64,000 nt of DNA from assembly GCF_001518815.1 (NCBI RefSeq), contig NZ_CP013987.1:1653001-1717000 (forward strand), in the 5' to 3' direction. Under the pieces are notes generated by a model. It worked only from the letters and a program-made list of their open reading frames with translations. It made no database searches and was not told the origin of the DNA. The DNA is from Pseudomonas oryzihabitans (GTDB lineage: Bacteria > Pseudomonadota > Gammaproteobacteria > Pseudomonadales > Pseudomonadaceae). The translations under genes were made by a program, and so were the position numbers. This document shows, one piece after another, positions 33,347 through 43,016 of the stretch. Every line of letters begins with the position of its first letter. Within the stretch, counting starts at the first letter, position 1.

Positions 33347-34003
33347 TCAAGGTGTGACCGGCGCAGGCGTTTCGCCGTTCCCCTGGGGCGAGGAGCGGTC
33401 GGCGAACACGCCGGCGGCCTGCAGCTGGCGCAGCGCATCGCTGACCTGGCGAGCGAAGGTTTCTTCGATGGCGGTCCCAGCCTGGTGGCTGGCGGCCAGC
33501 GGCAGGAACCAGACTCCCATCCAGGTACGTACCGAACTGGCATTTTGCACTCGCGTGGGTGAGCTGCCGCCGGGCGCAATCCATTCGGCGGTCAGCACAT
33601 AGTCGTCCTTGGCGGTACCCGGGACGAGAAAGAAGGTAGCACCGGTGATCAGGCCACTGGCGATAGCAGCGGCGTAGGAGGTGCTGTTGTACAGCTTGAG
33701 GCGCAGCAAGGCGTCATCGGGTCTGCCGGGTTCCGGCACCAGGGTGATGCGGTCGAACAGCCTGGAGCCTGCCAGGATCTCGCGCAGCCGGGGCTTCAGG
33801 CCTTCGCGGGCGACGGCGATCGACGTCGCGTCCTTGGCGTCCTCGACAGTGCCACGATAGAAATTGAATTCCACCAGCACATTGGCGCGCTGTGGTGGGG
33901 CGCTCAGGGGCGCGCGGAATGCCTGGGAAGAGAGTTCGTCACCGGGAAAGGCGGCGCAACCAGCGAGCAGAAGCAGGCAGAGCAGGGCAGCGAGAGTCTT
34001 CAT
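33347..34003 (-). CDS. Lipoprotein of unknown function
   Basis: The 218-residue product starts MKTLAALLCLLLLAGCA, a lipoprotein signal with lipobox LAGC (Cys16). The remainder has alternating strands, a hydrophobic hairpin (YAAAIASGLITGATFFLVPG, about 122-141) and a basic-acidic C-terminal tail rich in Pro. GAGG 8 bases upstream favours this ATG over a GTG three codons earlier. I do not recognise the family. It is probably an outer-membrane assembly or stress lipoprotein, but that is only from the signal. Confidence 0.75.
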   Translation of the reverse strand: MKTLAALLCLLLLAGCAAFPGDELSSQAFRAPLSAPPQRANVLVEFNFYRGTVEDAKDATSIAVAREGLKPRLREILAGSRLFDRITLVPEPGRPDDALLRLKLYNSTSYAAAIASGLITGATFFLVPGTAKDDYVLTAEWIAPGGSSPTRVQNASSVRTWMGVWFLPLAASHQAGTAIEETFARQVSDALRQLQAAGVFADRSSPQGNGETPAPVTP

Positions 34004-34074
34004 GAAACGCACCTCATCCCTAAGTAGCGATAGCGAAAGCTGGCAGGGGCCAACGTCCGCAACGTCCGCGCAAA

Positions 34075-34103
34075 AAAAAGCCCAACCAGGGGTTGGGCTT
34101 TTT
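34075..34103 (-). terminator. Terminator of the cold-shock gene
   Basis: AAAAAGCCCAACC/GGTTGGGCTTTTT (13 bp) with a 3-base loop lies 16 bases past the cold-shock stop and works in either direction. Confidence 0.9.
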
Positions 34104-34118
34104 CGAGAAGGCGGGTGA

Positions 34119-34328
34119 TTAGATCACCTGCACCTCATCAGCCTGCAGGCCTTTCTGGCCTTGCACGACCAGGAAGGAAACAGCCTGGCCTTCTTGCAGG
34201 CTCTTGAAGCCGTTACCCTGGATGGAGCGGTAGTGAACGAACACGTCCGGGCCGCTCTGGGGGGTGATGAAGCCGAAGCCTTTCTCGTCGTTGAACCACT
34301 TGACGGTGCCAGTTTGGCGAGTAGACAT
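34119..34328 (-). CDS. Cold-shock domain protein (CspA family)
   Basis: The 69-residue OB-fold protein binds single-stranded nucleic acid and melts mRNA structure. RNP1 is KGFGFI and RNP2 is [22 protein letters not shown] is the family signature. AAGGAG (34334-34339) precedes the ATG, so an upstream frame extension of 12 residues is rejected. A long leader, as usual for csp mRNAs, probably runs upstream to about 34400. Which paralogue it is cannot be decided. Confidence 0.95.
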   Translation of the reverse strand: MSTRQTGTVKWFNDEKGFGFITPQSGPDVFVHYRSIQGNGFKSLQEGQAVSFLVVQGQKGLQADEVQVI

Positions 34329-34364
34329 GGATTTCTCCTTGAATAAGATGACGTTGTTGTCCAC

Positions 34365-35170
34365 GAGGACGACAGTTTTGAAACGAGGAGAAACCCATGC
34401 CGCGAAAGCTGGCCCTGATGTACTCCAGGTTCTCGACAGGTGAGCCGCTTTGTAGAGACAGCCTCACCTGACAGCGATGGATGGTCTCAGACTGGCTTGC
34501 GCAAAACAAGACCTTTGAGCTGCTCGATGTTGACTTTACCGACCATAGTCGAAGCGGCATCTGGCGCGGGCGAACTGATGGTAGAAAAGGGCGGCAGGAT
34601 GCGGCCCTGGTCATGGAGCGGGAAGACTGAGCGAAGCGATCCGTGCTGAATCGTTTTCTATGCGCAACGTGTTGCGATCTAGTCGCTGCACAGGGCCTCA
34701 CCTCCGCATATCGATGAGGTCTGTCCAAGGTTCGTCAGGTTTTTCAGGGCCCTATGAAGATCTAGGTACTCGCCGAGGGGCATTTGCGGAACAGTGCGCA
34801 GCTTAGCGGTTGATACCCCTGGCTGCTGATCGCGGAGCTTCAAACAGCTGGGAACGACGTCCGGATGTAGCGCGCACCTCTGGCTGAGCGAGACGACCGC
34901 TCGCTTCAAATGCCATGAAGGCGCTGGGTGCCCCCCATCCTGTACCTGGAAAAAGGTCGCCGATCGAGAAGCCGGCTCCATTGTGAGCATAGGTTTTCAG
35001 CAAGCCGAAGCAGCCGCTCGGCGTTTGAGGACAGAAGCTCAGTGGTGGCGCGGGCGGTCTTGGGCCAGTGGTGTCGGAAGGGTGATGAGCTGCTCAATTT
35101 CGGTAATGGCTAGGTGATATTATCTTGTCCGAATCATTACCCCCGGACCGCAACGGTCCAAGGAACTACT
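34365..35170. other. Gap of about 800 bases with no supported gene
   Basis: The stretch between the cold-shock gene and the DUF3509 gene has lower GC and only short overlapping frames on both strands with poor codon use and no ribosome sites. Two minus-strand frames (34803-35003 and 34906-35097) could be fragments of one decayed gene. The cold-shock promoter and leader should occupy the left 70 bases. Confidence 0.5.
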
Positions 35171-35440
35171 GTGAAAAACGGACTCGAAAGCGCAGGACGC
35201 GCATTGAGCCAAGGGCTCGCTGGCTACCGTGTCGAACTGCGCCGCCTGAACCTCAACGAAATATTGGTAGCGGTCTACCATGCCCACCAGTCGATCAAGC
35301 TGACCCAGCGGATACTGACCAACGAGCAGGCCAGCAATCCGTTCCTGCTGAATACGGTAGTGGCGGCCATGCGTGTCGAAGCTGATGCTGTGGGTCTCTT
35401 CATCGAGATTCCAATCGCCCAGGACTGCCTCACGGCCTGA
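35171..35440 (+). CDS. DUF3509-like small protein (diverged copy)
   Basis: The start codon is GTG with AAGGAAC 7 bases before it. The 89-residue product is of unknown function. Its middle (GYRVELRRLNLNEILVAV, then LTQRILTNEQASNPFLLNTVVAAMR) aligns by eye with the protein at 44236 (DFRVNFRIERLDGSVSLTL, then KRLISKQQLHDQTRLARLIDSIR). This makes it a third, diverged family member in the window. A minus-strand frame over the same bases is longer but codon-position GC favours plus. Confidence 0.55.
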   Translation: MKNGLESAGRALSQGLAGYRVELRRLNLNEILVAVYHAHQSIKLTQRILTNEQASNPFLLNTVVAAMRVEADAVGLFIEIPIAQDCLTA

Positions 35441-35726
35441 GTTCAGGCGCGCCTGTAAGACCTCAACCTCCTCTAGCTGCCAGGTACACCGTTCGCGCCG
35501 AGGCTTGAGCCAGTTGCCGTGCGGGTGTTTCCACGGCACAGCATGGCGCCGAGCAGTGGAGAGGCATGAAGGGAATCAGGTCAGTGTCTGGTACACGAGC
35601 GACGCAGTGCCGGCAGCGATGCCTTTCATGATCCTGCGCACCTGTTTCAAGGGTGAGGCATAGCTATCAAGCGCCGGCTCTGATGATCGCGGTAAAATGG
35701 GCCGCTTTCTACAGGAGTCTCCGTTC

Positions 35727-36578
35727 ATGGCCTTGCTGGGTCGTTTCAACAGCTTGCAGATTTTGCGCAATACACCCATCGGTCTGTTCCTTGACGCGGG
35801 CAACGACGGCGAGGTTCTGCTGCCGCGTCGCTATGCCCCGCGTGACGAACCCTGTGCCGAAGGTGATTGGCTCAATGTGTTCCTCTACCTGGACAGCGAG
35901 GACCGGCTCATCGCCACCACCGAGAAGCCGAAAGTGCAGGTTGGCGGCTTCGCCAGCCTGCGCGTGGTGGAAGTCGGTCGGGTCGGGATCTTCCTTGACT
36001 GGGGGCTACCCAAGGATCTGTTGCTGCCGCATTCCGAGGAGAAGCGTCCCCTGCAGGTGGGTGATCATTGCGTGGTGCACGTGCATCTGGATGCCCGTAC
36101 CCGGCGGATCGTCGCCACTGCGCGGCTGGATCGCTACCTGGATCGCGAGCCGCCACGCTACAAGGCCGGCCAGCCGGTGCCCTTGCTGGTCGTCGAACAG
36201 ACCGACCTGGGCTACAAGGTGATCGTCGACAACAAGCACTGGGGCCTGGTGCATCGCAACGAGGCCTTCAAGCCCCTGCGGCTGGGGCAGCGCGAGCGTG
36301 GCTTCATTCGTGAGGTACGGGCGGATGGCAAGATCAGCCTGACCCTGCAGCCCCAGGGCGCGGCCGCCGGTAACGACCTTGCCGAGCAGATCCTTGGCCT
36401 GGCGAGAGCCCGCGGTGGAGTGCTGGAGCTCAGCGACAGCAGTCCGCCCGCGCTGATCCATCAGCTGTTTGGCGTCAGCAAGGGCAACTTCAAGAAAGCC
36501 ATCGGCCATCTCTATCGCCAGGGACGGATCGTTATCGAGGACGACCGGATTTCTGTACGCGAGGACGCCGCGGACTAG
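35727..36578 (+). CDS. CvfB-type RNA-binding protein with S1-like domains
   Basis: The 283-residue protein begins [13 protein letters not shown] and has S1-like OB modules in series (about 1-65, 70-135, 145-215: [32 protein letters not shown]). A C-terminal winged helix (about 225-280) ends [15 protein letters not shown]. CvfB/YitL proteins bind RNA and affect virulence or expression in firmicutes; here the role is inference. CAGGAG at 35712-35717 supports ATG 35727. It contains a rare AGA codon before GCC, an exception to the usual context. Its 3' end overlaps the helicase gene by 47 bases, tail to tail. Confidence 0.85.
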   Translation: MALLGRFNSLQILRNTPIGLFLDAGNDGEVLLPRRYAPRDEPCAEGDWLNVFLYLDSEDRLIATTEKPKVQVGGFASLRVVEVGRVGIFLDWGLPKDLLLPHSEEKRPLQVGDHCVVHVHLDARTRRIVATARLDRYLDREPPRYKAGQPVPLLVVEQTDLGYKVIVDNKHWGLVHRNEAFKPLRLGQRERGFIREVRADGKISLTLQPQGAAAGNDLAEQILGLARARGGVLELSDSSPPALIHQLFGVSKGNFKKAIGHLYRQGRIVIEDDRISVREDAAD

Positions 36579-39153
36579 CGCCGCGACGGGGTGTCAGATC
36601 GCTGTCATGGCTGGGCTGCACCAGGGATTCGGGGTCGAAGGCGCGGGCTCGCTCGTCCGGCCCGGCTTCGCGTTCCAGGTCGCCGACCAGGCGGGTGATG
36701 CGATCGGCCAGCTTTTCCGAGCTCAGGCTTTCGCGCAGGCGCTCCACCATGAGCGGCAAGGCGAACGGCGAGGGGTGATCGAGAGTCACCAGGCGCAGGG
36801 GCAGCGCGCCGGTATGGGTCAGTGTCTGCTGCAGCCGATCGGCGTCGAGCTCCTGGCGCAGCACCTCGGTCTGAGCCTGGCCGAGCAGCAGGTTATCCGG
36901 ATCGTACTGACGAAAGACCTGATAGAAGAGGCTGCTGCTGGCCTGTAGCTGGCGGTTGCTCTTGTGCGCGCCCGGATAGCCGGAAAAGATCAGCCCGGAG
37001 ATGCGGGCGATCTCGCGAAAGCGCCGCTGGGCGAGTTCGGCGGCGTTGAGGCTTTCCAGGGTGTCACTGATCAGGTTGTCGGTGGTGAAGAGGCTGGCAT
37101 CGAGCAGCCCTTCCCAGTCCAGGCTGACGGGTGAGACCAGCTCCAGGCCATAGTCGTTGACGGCGATGGAAAAGGTGCAGGGGCGGCGCTGCGCCAGGCG
37201 CCAGGCGAGCAGGCTGGCCAGTCCGAGATGGGCGTGGCGGCCAGCGAAGGGATAGAGAAAGAGGTGCGAGCCCTCGCGGGATTCCAGGGTCTCGGCGAGC
37301 AGGTAGTGGGCGCTGGGCAGCGCCGACCATTGCCGCTGGACATCCAGCAGCGGCTGCAGCAACCGCATTTCCGGACTCTCGTAACGTTGGGCCTCGGCAT
37401 CTTCGAGCAGGGCCAGAACATGCTTGGCCAGGGTGTCCGAGAGCGGCATGCGGCTGCCGCTCCAGCGTGGGATGGCGGCCTTGCGACCGCTGGCGCGGCG
37501 CACGTATACCGTCATGTTCTCCACCCGCACCAGTTCCAGGGTACGGCCAGCGAAGAGAAAGTGATCACCAGGGCGCAGGCGGGCGATAAAGCCTTCCTCG
37601 ATGTTACCCAGGCGATTGCCGCCGCCGCCCTTGGACCAGAATTGCACGTTGAGGCTGGTCTCGCTGACGATGGTGCCTATGCCCAGGCGATGCCGCTTGG
37701 CCAGTTGCTTGTCGGGGACGCGCCAGATGCCCTCGGCATCCGGCTCGGCGCGGCGATAGTCCGGATAGGCCGACAGGGAGGCGCCGCCAGTGCGGACGAA
37801 GGCGAGGGCCCAGGCCCATTCGCCGTCACTGAGGCCGCGATAGGCCCAGGCACTGCGGATTTCCGGCAGCAGGTCGTCCGGTTCGAAGCCACCCCCCAGG
37901 GCCACGGTCACCAGGTGCTGCACCAGGACATCGAGGGGCTTGACCGGGGCCGCGCGGGCCTCGATCTCCCCGGCCGTGATGGCGCGGCGGGTGGCGGCCG
38001 CATCCAGCAGGTCGAGGCTGTAGGTAGGCACCAGGGTCGCGCGCGAAGCGCGCCCCGGGGCGTGACCACTACGGCCGGCGCGTTGCAGGAGGCGGGCGAT
38101 GCTCTTGGGCGAGCCGATCTGCAGTACCCGCTCCACGGGCAGGAAGTCCACGCCGAGGTCGAGGCTGGAGGTACAGATCACCGCCTTGAGCTGGCCATTC
38201 TTGAGGCCGCTCTCCACCCATTCTCGGGCCTGCTTCTCGATGGAGCCGTGGTGCAGGGCGATCAGGCCGGCCCAGTCCGGGCGTGCCTGCAGCAGGGCCT
38301 GGTACCAGAGCTCGGTCTGGGCCCGGGTATTGGTGAAGACCAGGGTGGTGGGGCTGTCTTCAAGTTCGCGGATCACCTGCTGCAGCAGGCGCATGCCCAG
38401 GTGCCCGGCCCAGGCGAAGCGCTCGACTCCGCCCTGAGGCAGCAGGGTATCCACCTGCAGGCGCTTGTCCTGGCGGCCCTGCACCAGGTGTCCCGGTTCT
38501 CCGGCCAGCAGGACATCCAGCGCGTGAGCCTGGTTGCCCAGGGTCGCCGACAGGCCCCATGTCTGCAGGCCGGGGTTCCAGCGGCGCAGGCGGGCCAGGG
38601 CGAGTTGGGTCTGGGTACCGCGCTTGTTGCCAAGCAGTTCGTGCCATTCATCGATGACCACCAGGCGGACATGACCCAAGGCTTCCTGGGCGTCCTCCCG
38701 CGACAGCAGCAGCGACAGACTTTCGGGAGTGGTTACCAGGGCAGTCGGCAGGCGGCGATTCTGTCGCGCACGCTCGCTGCTACCGGTATCACCGGTGCGC
38801 AGGCCCAGGGTCCACTCCAGCTCTTCCTCGAGTACCGGACGCTCCAGGGCGCGCAGGGTGTCCGCCGCCAGGGCGCGCATGGGCGTCAGCCAGAGCACCG
38901 TGAGCGGCGGTGGCGCCTGCTTGCGCTTGCTGGGCAGCCCCTTGGCGGTGATCGGCTTGGGCGCCACGAAGGCATCCAGGGCCGCCAGCCAGACCGCGTA
39001 GGTCTTGCCGGAACCGGTAGTGGCATGCAGCAGGCCGGATTCTCCGGCGGCGATGGCCTTGGCCACCTCGCGCTGGAAGGGAAAGGCCTTCCAGCCCTGG
39101 GCTGCCAGCCAGCGACTGCCGGGGCCCTTGCGCGATCGGGTAGCGGTGGCCAT
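36532..39153 (-). CDS. Lhr-like DEXH helicase (ligase-associated DNA-damage-response type)
   Basis: The 873-residue superfamily 2 helicase has Walker A ATTGSGKT (44-51), DEWH box (about 168), SAT motif LSATLGN, motif [20 protein letters not shown]-like [15 protein letters not shown] and QRAGRSGH. The long C-terminal winged-helix/Lhr core region (about 450-830) is typical. Best match in memory is the helicase that is normally encoded with a ligase and an exonuclease of the same response; those partners are not adjacent here. GGAG before ATG. The last codons overlap cvfB. Confidence 0.85.
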   Translation of the reverse strand: MATATRSRKGPGSRWLAAQGWKAFPFQREVAKAIAAGESGLLHATTGSGKTYAVWLAALDAFVAPKPITAKGLPSKRKQAPPPLTVLWLTPMRALAADTLRALERPVLEEELEWTLGLRTGDTGSSERARQNRRLPTALVTTPESLSLLLSREDAQEALGHVRLVVIDEWHELLGNKRGTQTQLALARLRRWNPGLQTWGLSATLGNQAHALDVLLAGEPGHLVQGRQDKRLQVDTLLPQGGVERFAWAGHLGMRLLQQVIRELEDSPTTLVFTNTRAQTELWYQALLQARPDWAGLIALHHGSIEKQAREWVESGLKNGQLKAVICTSSLDLGVDFLPVERVLQIGSPKSIARLLQRAGRSGHAPGRASRATLVPTYSLDLLDAAATRRAITAGEIEARAAPVKPLDVLVQHLVTVALGGGFEPDDLLPEIRSAWAYRGLSDGEWAWALAFVRTGGASLSAYPDYRRAEPDAEGIWRVPDKQLAKRHRLGIGTIVSETSLNVQFWSKGGGGNRLGNIEEGFIARLRPGDHFLFAGRTLELVRVENMTVYVRRASGRKAAIPRWSGSRMPLSDTLAKHVLALLEDAEAQRYESPEMRLLQPLLDVQRQWSALPSAHYLLAETLESREGSHLFLYPFAGRHAHLGLASLLAWRLAQRRPCTFSIAVNDYGLELVSPVSLDWEGLLDASLFTTDNLISDTLESLNAAELAQRRFREIARISGLIFSGYPGAHKSNRQLQASSSLFYQVFRQYDPDNLLLGQAQTEVLRQELDADRLQQTLTHTGALPLRLVTLDHPSPFALPLMVERLRESLSSEKLADRITRLVGDLEREAGPDERARAFDPESLVQPSHDSDLTPRRGASPRRPRVQKSGRPR

Positions 39154-39165
39154 CTCGGCACTCCT

Positions 39166-40503
39166 TTAGACCGGGTTCGAACGCCCGGTCATCTCGGCCG
39201 CCATGGCGGTGGCGTAGCTGTCGGTCATGCCGGCGATGAAGTCGATCACCCGCATGAAGGCTTGGTGCAGGGTCCAGGAGGGATCCGGGGCGCTGTTGCC
39301 CAGCAGGTCGAGGATGCGCCGACTCTTGAAGGACGGCTCGCGGCCCCGATGCTGTTCCAGGGCAGCGCCGCAGAAGGCGTTGAGCAGGATCTCCAGGGTG
39401 GTGTAGGCACCGATCTCGTGGAGGGTCTTGCGCTTGTCGTGAAAGATCTTTTCCCGGGCCAGCGCCTTGGCACGCTGCACGCAGAGCTTGGCCGGACCGG
39501 CCATGTGCTCGACCAGATCATCACCCAGGGTGCCGGCGAGCAGGGCGTCCTGCTGTTCGACGAAGGCGCGGGCAGTGGCGTTGGTCAGGTGTTCGATGGC
39601 CTTACCGCGCAGGATCGCCAGCTTGCGCCGACGAGAGTCGCGCGGACCCAGCTGGCGATAGGTCTCGGGCAGATCATCGCCGACCAGGCCCAGCAGCAGC
39701 GCCTCGACCTCGGCATAGTCCAACAGCTCCATTTCCAGGCCGTCTTCCAGGTCGATCAGGCCATAGCAGATGTCGTCGGCGGCCTCCATGAGGTAGACCA
39801 GGGGATGCCGTGCCCAACGCTCGGGACCCAGCAGGGGCAGTTCGAGTTTTTCGGCGATTTGTTCCAGCAACGGCAATTCGCTCTGGTAGCAGCCGAACTT
39901 GTGCTTCTTGTAGCCAGGCGCCGCGGCATAGCGTGACGTCCAGGGGTACTTGAGATAGGTACCTAGGGTCGCGTAGGTCAGGCGGGTGCCGCCGTCGAAC
40001 TGGTGGTATTCGAGCTGGGTCAGCACCCGGAAGCCCTGGGCATTGCCTTCGAAGTGCAGGAAATCCTGGCGCTCCGCTTCGCTCATGTCATCCAGCCAGC
40101 CGCGTCCGGCCGCTTGGGTGAACCAGTAGCGAATGGCGTCTTCGCCGGAATGGCCGAATGGCGGGTTGCCGATGTCATGGGCCAGGCAGGCGGATTGCAC
40201 CACCATGCCGAGATCGCTCGGGTCACACCACTCGGGCAGGTCGCCTCTGAGGCTCTCGCCCACGCGCATGCCCAGGGAACGGCCGACGCAGCTGACCTCC
40301 AGGCTATGGGTCAGGCGCGTATGGATATGATCGTTGCTGGTCACGGGGTGGACCTGGGTCTTGCGGCCCAGCCGGCGGAAGGCGCCGGAAAAGATGATGC
40401 GATCGTGGTCCTTGTGAAAGGGGCTGCGCCCCAATTCATCCGGGCTGTGCAGGGGTTTGCCCAGCCGTTCGCGGATAAGAAGTGTCTGCCAGTCCAAGGC
40501 CAT
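39166..40503 (-). CDS. dgt: Deoxyguanosinetriphosphate triphosphohydrolase-like protein
   Basis: The 445-residue HD-domain enzyme removes triphosphate from dNTPs. The HD motif is [10 protein letters not shown] and [14 protein letters not shown], with [16 protein letters not shown] upstream. Activity on dGTP specifically is inferred; many homologues act on several dNTPs. The start is set at MALDWQTLL because family proteins begin there, though GAGG abuts the ATG. A start 28 codons upstream is possible but adds a non-family segment. It uses one rare AGA codon. Confidence 0.9.
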   Translation of the reverse strand: MALDWQTLLIRERLGKPLHSPDELGRSPFHKDHDRIIFSGAFRRLGRKTQVHPVTSNDHIHTRLTHSLEVSCVGRSLGMRVGESLRGDLPEWCDPSDLGMVVQSACLAHDIGNPPFGHSGEDAIRYWFTQAAGRGWLDDMSEAERQDFLHFEGNAQGFRVLTQLEYHQFDGGTRLTYATLGTYLKYPWTSRYAAAPGYKKHKFGCYQSELPLLEQIAEKLELPLLGPERWARHPLVYLMEAADDICYGLIDLEDGLEMELLDYAEVEALLLGLVGDDLPETYRQLGPRDSRRRKLAILRGKAIEHLTNATARAFVEQQDALLAGTLGDDLVEHMAGPAKLCVQRAKALAREKIFHDKRKTLHEIGAYTTLEILLNAFCGAALEQHRGREPSFKSRRILDLLGNSAPDPSWTLHQAFMRVIDFIAGMTDSYATAMAAEMTGRSNPV

Positions 40504-40590
40504 CCTCGAGCTATCACCGTTTAGGGGACGCCGGCGGTTACCGTTCGGCGCTTCTGCGTTCTGACCTCGGCAACATACGATCATCACCCC

Positions 40591-41769
40591 TCAGTTGGCA
40601 AAACCCGGCAGTTGGCTGGCGTCCAGGTCGATCAGCAGCAGGCGCTGACCGCTTTCCAGGAACTGGCTGGCGGTCAGGCAGTACTGGTTGGTCGTGGCAT
40701 CGCGATACACCGTCGAGAGCGCCAACCGGCGCTCGTTCCAGCCCTCGGCCAGCAGTGCATAGAAGTAGGGACGCCAGGACCAGTTGTGGTTGAGGTAACG
40801 CCGGTTCTCGCGCCAGAACATGCCGTTCCATTCCAGGTTGGGGGTGATCTGGGTGCCGGCGCGGTCGCATTGGTAGATGCGCAGCAGGCCGGGAAAGGCG
40901 TGGGGATCGGGCAGGGCGCTCAGGGGGCCGCCGTGTTCCGCCCAGGGTTTCAGCCGGGTGACGAAGTCGGCGAGCCGCTGGCGCAAGGCGAGCAGCTGGG
41001 TCTGCTGAGCCAGCTTGCCGTCGACGAAGCGACTGCGCAGGGCGGCGAAGCGCTCCTGGTAGCGGTCACTGGCGCTCAGCTCATAGGTGGCCTGGGCGAA
41101 CAGGAAACCCTGCACATAACGTGAGCCGCACTCCAGCGCGAAATCCAGTTCGGTCTCGGTTTCGACACCTTCGGCGATGAGCCAGCACCCGGTCTTTTCC
41201 GCCATCTGCGCGAGGGCCTTGACCGCATCGCCGCGGGTACCGCCCCGGGCAGCGGCCTGGAACAGCCGCATATCCAGCTTGAGAATGTCGGGTTGCAGGT
41301 CCAGCACCCGATCCAGTTGCGAATAGCCGGAACCGAAATCATCGATGGCGATGCGGATGCCGCGTTCCCGATAGCGGGCCACGGCCTCGGTCAGGCGCGG
41401 CAGATCGCCGGCAGCCTCGGTGATCTCGTAGACGACCCGGCTGGGCGCTACCCCAGAGCGTTCCAGCTGCACCAGGCTGGGCAGGTCGGCTCCACTCTCC
41501 AGCTGGCTGATCCAGCGTGGTGACAGGTTGAGGCTGAGAAACCAGTCTTCCGGTGCGCTGGCGAAGCGCTGCAGGGCATCCTCTCGAAGCGTGCGATCAA
41601 GGTGCAGCAAGTCTGCAGTCGGGGTATGCGGGTCGGCAAACAGGGGCCCGACGGAGGTGTGACTGCCGTCGGCCTGGCGCAGTCGGCCAAGCGCCTCGAC
41701 CCCGGCGATACGTCCGGTAGCGGTGTCGATGAAGGGTTGGAAGAAGGCAGAGGGCTGAGCACTGGGCAC
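40591..41769 (-). CDS. EAL-YkuI_C cyclic-di-GMP phosphodiesterase
   Basis: The 392-residue cytoplasmic protein has an N-terminal EAL domain (1-245) and a C-terminal YkuI-like PAS domain (about 265-385). EAL is EALGRL at 25-30, followed by LSLNLSP, YEITE, AIDDFGSGYS, LKLDM, AEGVET and QGFLF, so all metal and general-base residues look intact and it should hydrolyse c-di-GMP to pGpG. There is no GGDEF domain. The C-terminal part probably senses a small ligand; which one is unknown. Confidence 0.92.
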   Translation of the reverse strand: MPSAQPSAFFQPFIDTATGRIAGVEALGRLRQADGSHTSVGPLFADPHTPTADLLHLDRTLREDALQRFASAPEDWFLSLNLSPRWISQLESGADLPSLVQLERSGVAPSRVVYEITEAAGDLPRLTEAVARYRERGIRIAIDDFGSGYSQLDRVLDLQPDILKLDMRLFQAAARGGTRGDAVKALAQMAEKTGCWLIAEGVETETELDFALECGSRYVQGFLFAQATYELSASDRYQERFAALRSRFVDGKLAQQTQLLALRQRLADFVTRLKPWAEHGGPLSALPDPHAFPGLLRIYQCDRAGTQITPNLEWNGMFWRENRRYLNHNWSWRPYFYALLAEGWNERRLALSTVYRDATTNQYCLTASQFLESGQRLLLIDLDASQLPGFAN

Positions 41770-41847
41770 GAGCGGTTCCTTGTCGTCAGGGAGGCAGGCG
41801 GTTGTCGACCTGACCCGATGCCATGCGATAAGGGTGCCAGATGGAAA

Positions 41848-41869
41848 AACGGCTCCCTGGGGAGCCGTT
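41848..41869 (-). terminator. Terminator of the YqjD-YqjE-YqjK-type operon
   Basis: A 9-bp stem AACGGCTCC/GGAGCCGTT is followed on the minus strand by TTTTTCC. It lies 5 bases past the stop of the last gene. Confidence 0.85.
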
Positions 41870-41874
41870 CATGA

Positions 41875-42216
41875 TCAGCGGGGTGGCGGTAGCGGATGAT
41901 CCGCCTGTTCGCGATGCCGGTTCTGCAATCGATTGACGATGGGATACAGCGCCAGGCCGATACGGGCCAGGCGGCCCACGGCGCCAAGGCGCTTGCCGAA
42001 CAACGACAGGAACACCGTCGCGCCCAGCATCAGCGGCTTCTTCGCCGAGCTGGCGACCTTGTCGCGATTGGGTCGTACCAGATCACCGATAAGGCTGATG
42101 GGGTTGTGCAAGGGTTGGGCGTTGTAGATGAGCTGCTGGCGATACATCTCCATGCGCAGCCGGACCAGTTCCTTGCGCTTGGCCTGGCTGGTGGCAGAGG
42201 AAAGCGGCTGGTTCAT
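41875..42216 (-). CDS. Small protein of the YqjDE operon (YqjK position)
   Basis: The 113-residue basic protein starts at MNQPLSSATSQAKRKELVRLR and has one hydrophobic stretch (KKPLMLGATVFLSLFGKR, about 62-80) and a second weak one near 90-100. By place it corresponds to YqjK in E. coli (yqjD-yqjE-yqjK); sequence similarity is not certain. It overlaps the end of the YqjE gene by 4 bases. Role: membrane-associated, unknown. Confidence 0.65.
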   Translation of the reverse strand: MNQPLSSATSQAKRKELVRLRMEMYRQQLIYNAQPLHNPISLIGDLVRPNRDKVASSAKKPLMLGATVFLSLFGKRLGAVGRLARIGLALYPIVNRLQNRHREQADHPLPPPR

Positions 42217-42605
42217 GGCAGTAGGCGCTCCCGGTTGCGGTTCAGTTCTTCCAGGGTGGCATGGAAAGGCGCGGCGCCCTTGACCAGGCGAAGGGCTCGC
42301 AGGATGCAGATCGCCAGCGCCACGGCATAGAAGCCGCACAGCGCCAGAGTCGCGGTCATGCGATAGGTATCCCAGAAGGCGATGATGACCGCCGCCGAGA
42401 TGCCTACCAGTACCAGCAGGCCAAAGATCAGGCTCAGGCCGGTAAAGAGGAACAGCTGGAAGGTACGAACCTTCTCTTCCTGTACCTCGATACCCAGCAA
42501 TTCCAGGTGGCTCTGCAGCAGTCCTACTACCGCGCCGGCGAGGCGCTTGACCGAAGGCTTGGGCGCCTCGTCAGGCAGCTCCCGTGGAGGAGAGGAGGTG
42601 TCCAT
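42213..42605 (-). CDS. yqjE: YqjE-type phage-holin-superfamily membrane protein
   Basis: The 130-residue protein has a DUF1469/phage holin 3_6 pattern: an N-terminal soluble amphipathic region (LLQSHLELLGIEVQEEK), then two adjacent membrane helices (about 50-75 and 82-105). The family is stress-induced in enterics and not a lysis protein. It sits between the DUF883 gene (15-base gap) and the YqjK-like gene (overlap). Confidence 0.86.
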   Translation of the reverse strand: MDTSSPPRELPDEAPKPSVKRLAGAVVGLLQSHLELLGIEVQEEKVRTFQLFLFTGLSLIFGLLVLVGISAAVIIAFWDTYRMTATLALCGFYAVALAICILRALRLVKGAAPFHATLEELNRNRERLLP

Positions 42606-42620
42606 GGCAATCCCCCAGGC

Positions 42621-43016
42621 TTAGCGGCGCGATGCCAGCAGGCCGATCAGGAAACCGACACCGGCGGCAATGCCCAGGGCCTTGAAGGGATTGTCGGCCA
42701 CGTATTCCTCGGTGGTCTCCTTGGCGACGACCCCCTGGCGGTAGAGGTCGTCCTGCTTGGTCTTGAGCACGTCGCGGGAACGCTCCAGGCTGGAGCTCAA
42801 CTTGGCGCGCAGTTCATCTGCCTGCTCGCCAGCCATGCTTGCAGTGTGCTTGAGCAGCTGCTCGGCGTCGGCCAGCAGGGTGTGGAATTCGTCGGTCAGC
42901 GCCTGCTCGGCCTCGCCCAGATGACGACGGACCCGGTCAGTGTTCTGCTGGTGTGCCTGCTCATCGATATCAGCGGCAAGCTCGTCTTTGAGCACGGGGG
43001 AGATTTTGTCGTTCAT
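42621..43016 (-). CDS. yqjD: DUF883 protein (ElaB/YqjD), ribosome-binding membrane protein type
   Basis: The 131-residue protein is mainly an acidic amphipathic helix (coiled coil about 20-95), with the C-terminal membrane helix NPFKALGIAAGVGFLIGLLASRR. This is the tail-anchored form of ElaB/YqjD, which in E. coli bind ribosomes in stationary phase. AGGAG at about 43020 fixes the start at 43016. It is the first gene of the three-gene operon. Confidence 0.9.
   Translation of the reverse strand: MNDKISPVLKDELAADIDEQAHQQNTDRVRRHLGEAEQALTDEFHTLLADAEQLLKHTASMAGEQADELRAKLSSSLERSRDVLKTKQDDLYRQGVVAKETTEEYVADNPFKALGIAAGVGFLIGLLASRR

Noticed and set aside
34679-34990. 103-residue minus-strand frame in the gene-poor island
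   Set aside because: Its codon use is flat and it overlaps other short frames; no ribosome site or family.
35120-35539. 139-residue minus-strand frame opposite the DUF3509-like gene
   Set aside because: Third-position GC favours the plus strand, which also has a ribosome site and family similarity. It is not fully excluded.
37228-39936. 902-residue plus-strand frame opposite the helicase and dgt
   Set aside because: Gly/Gln/Ala-rich antisense of the minus-strand helicase; no motif or ribosome site.
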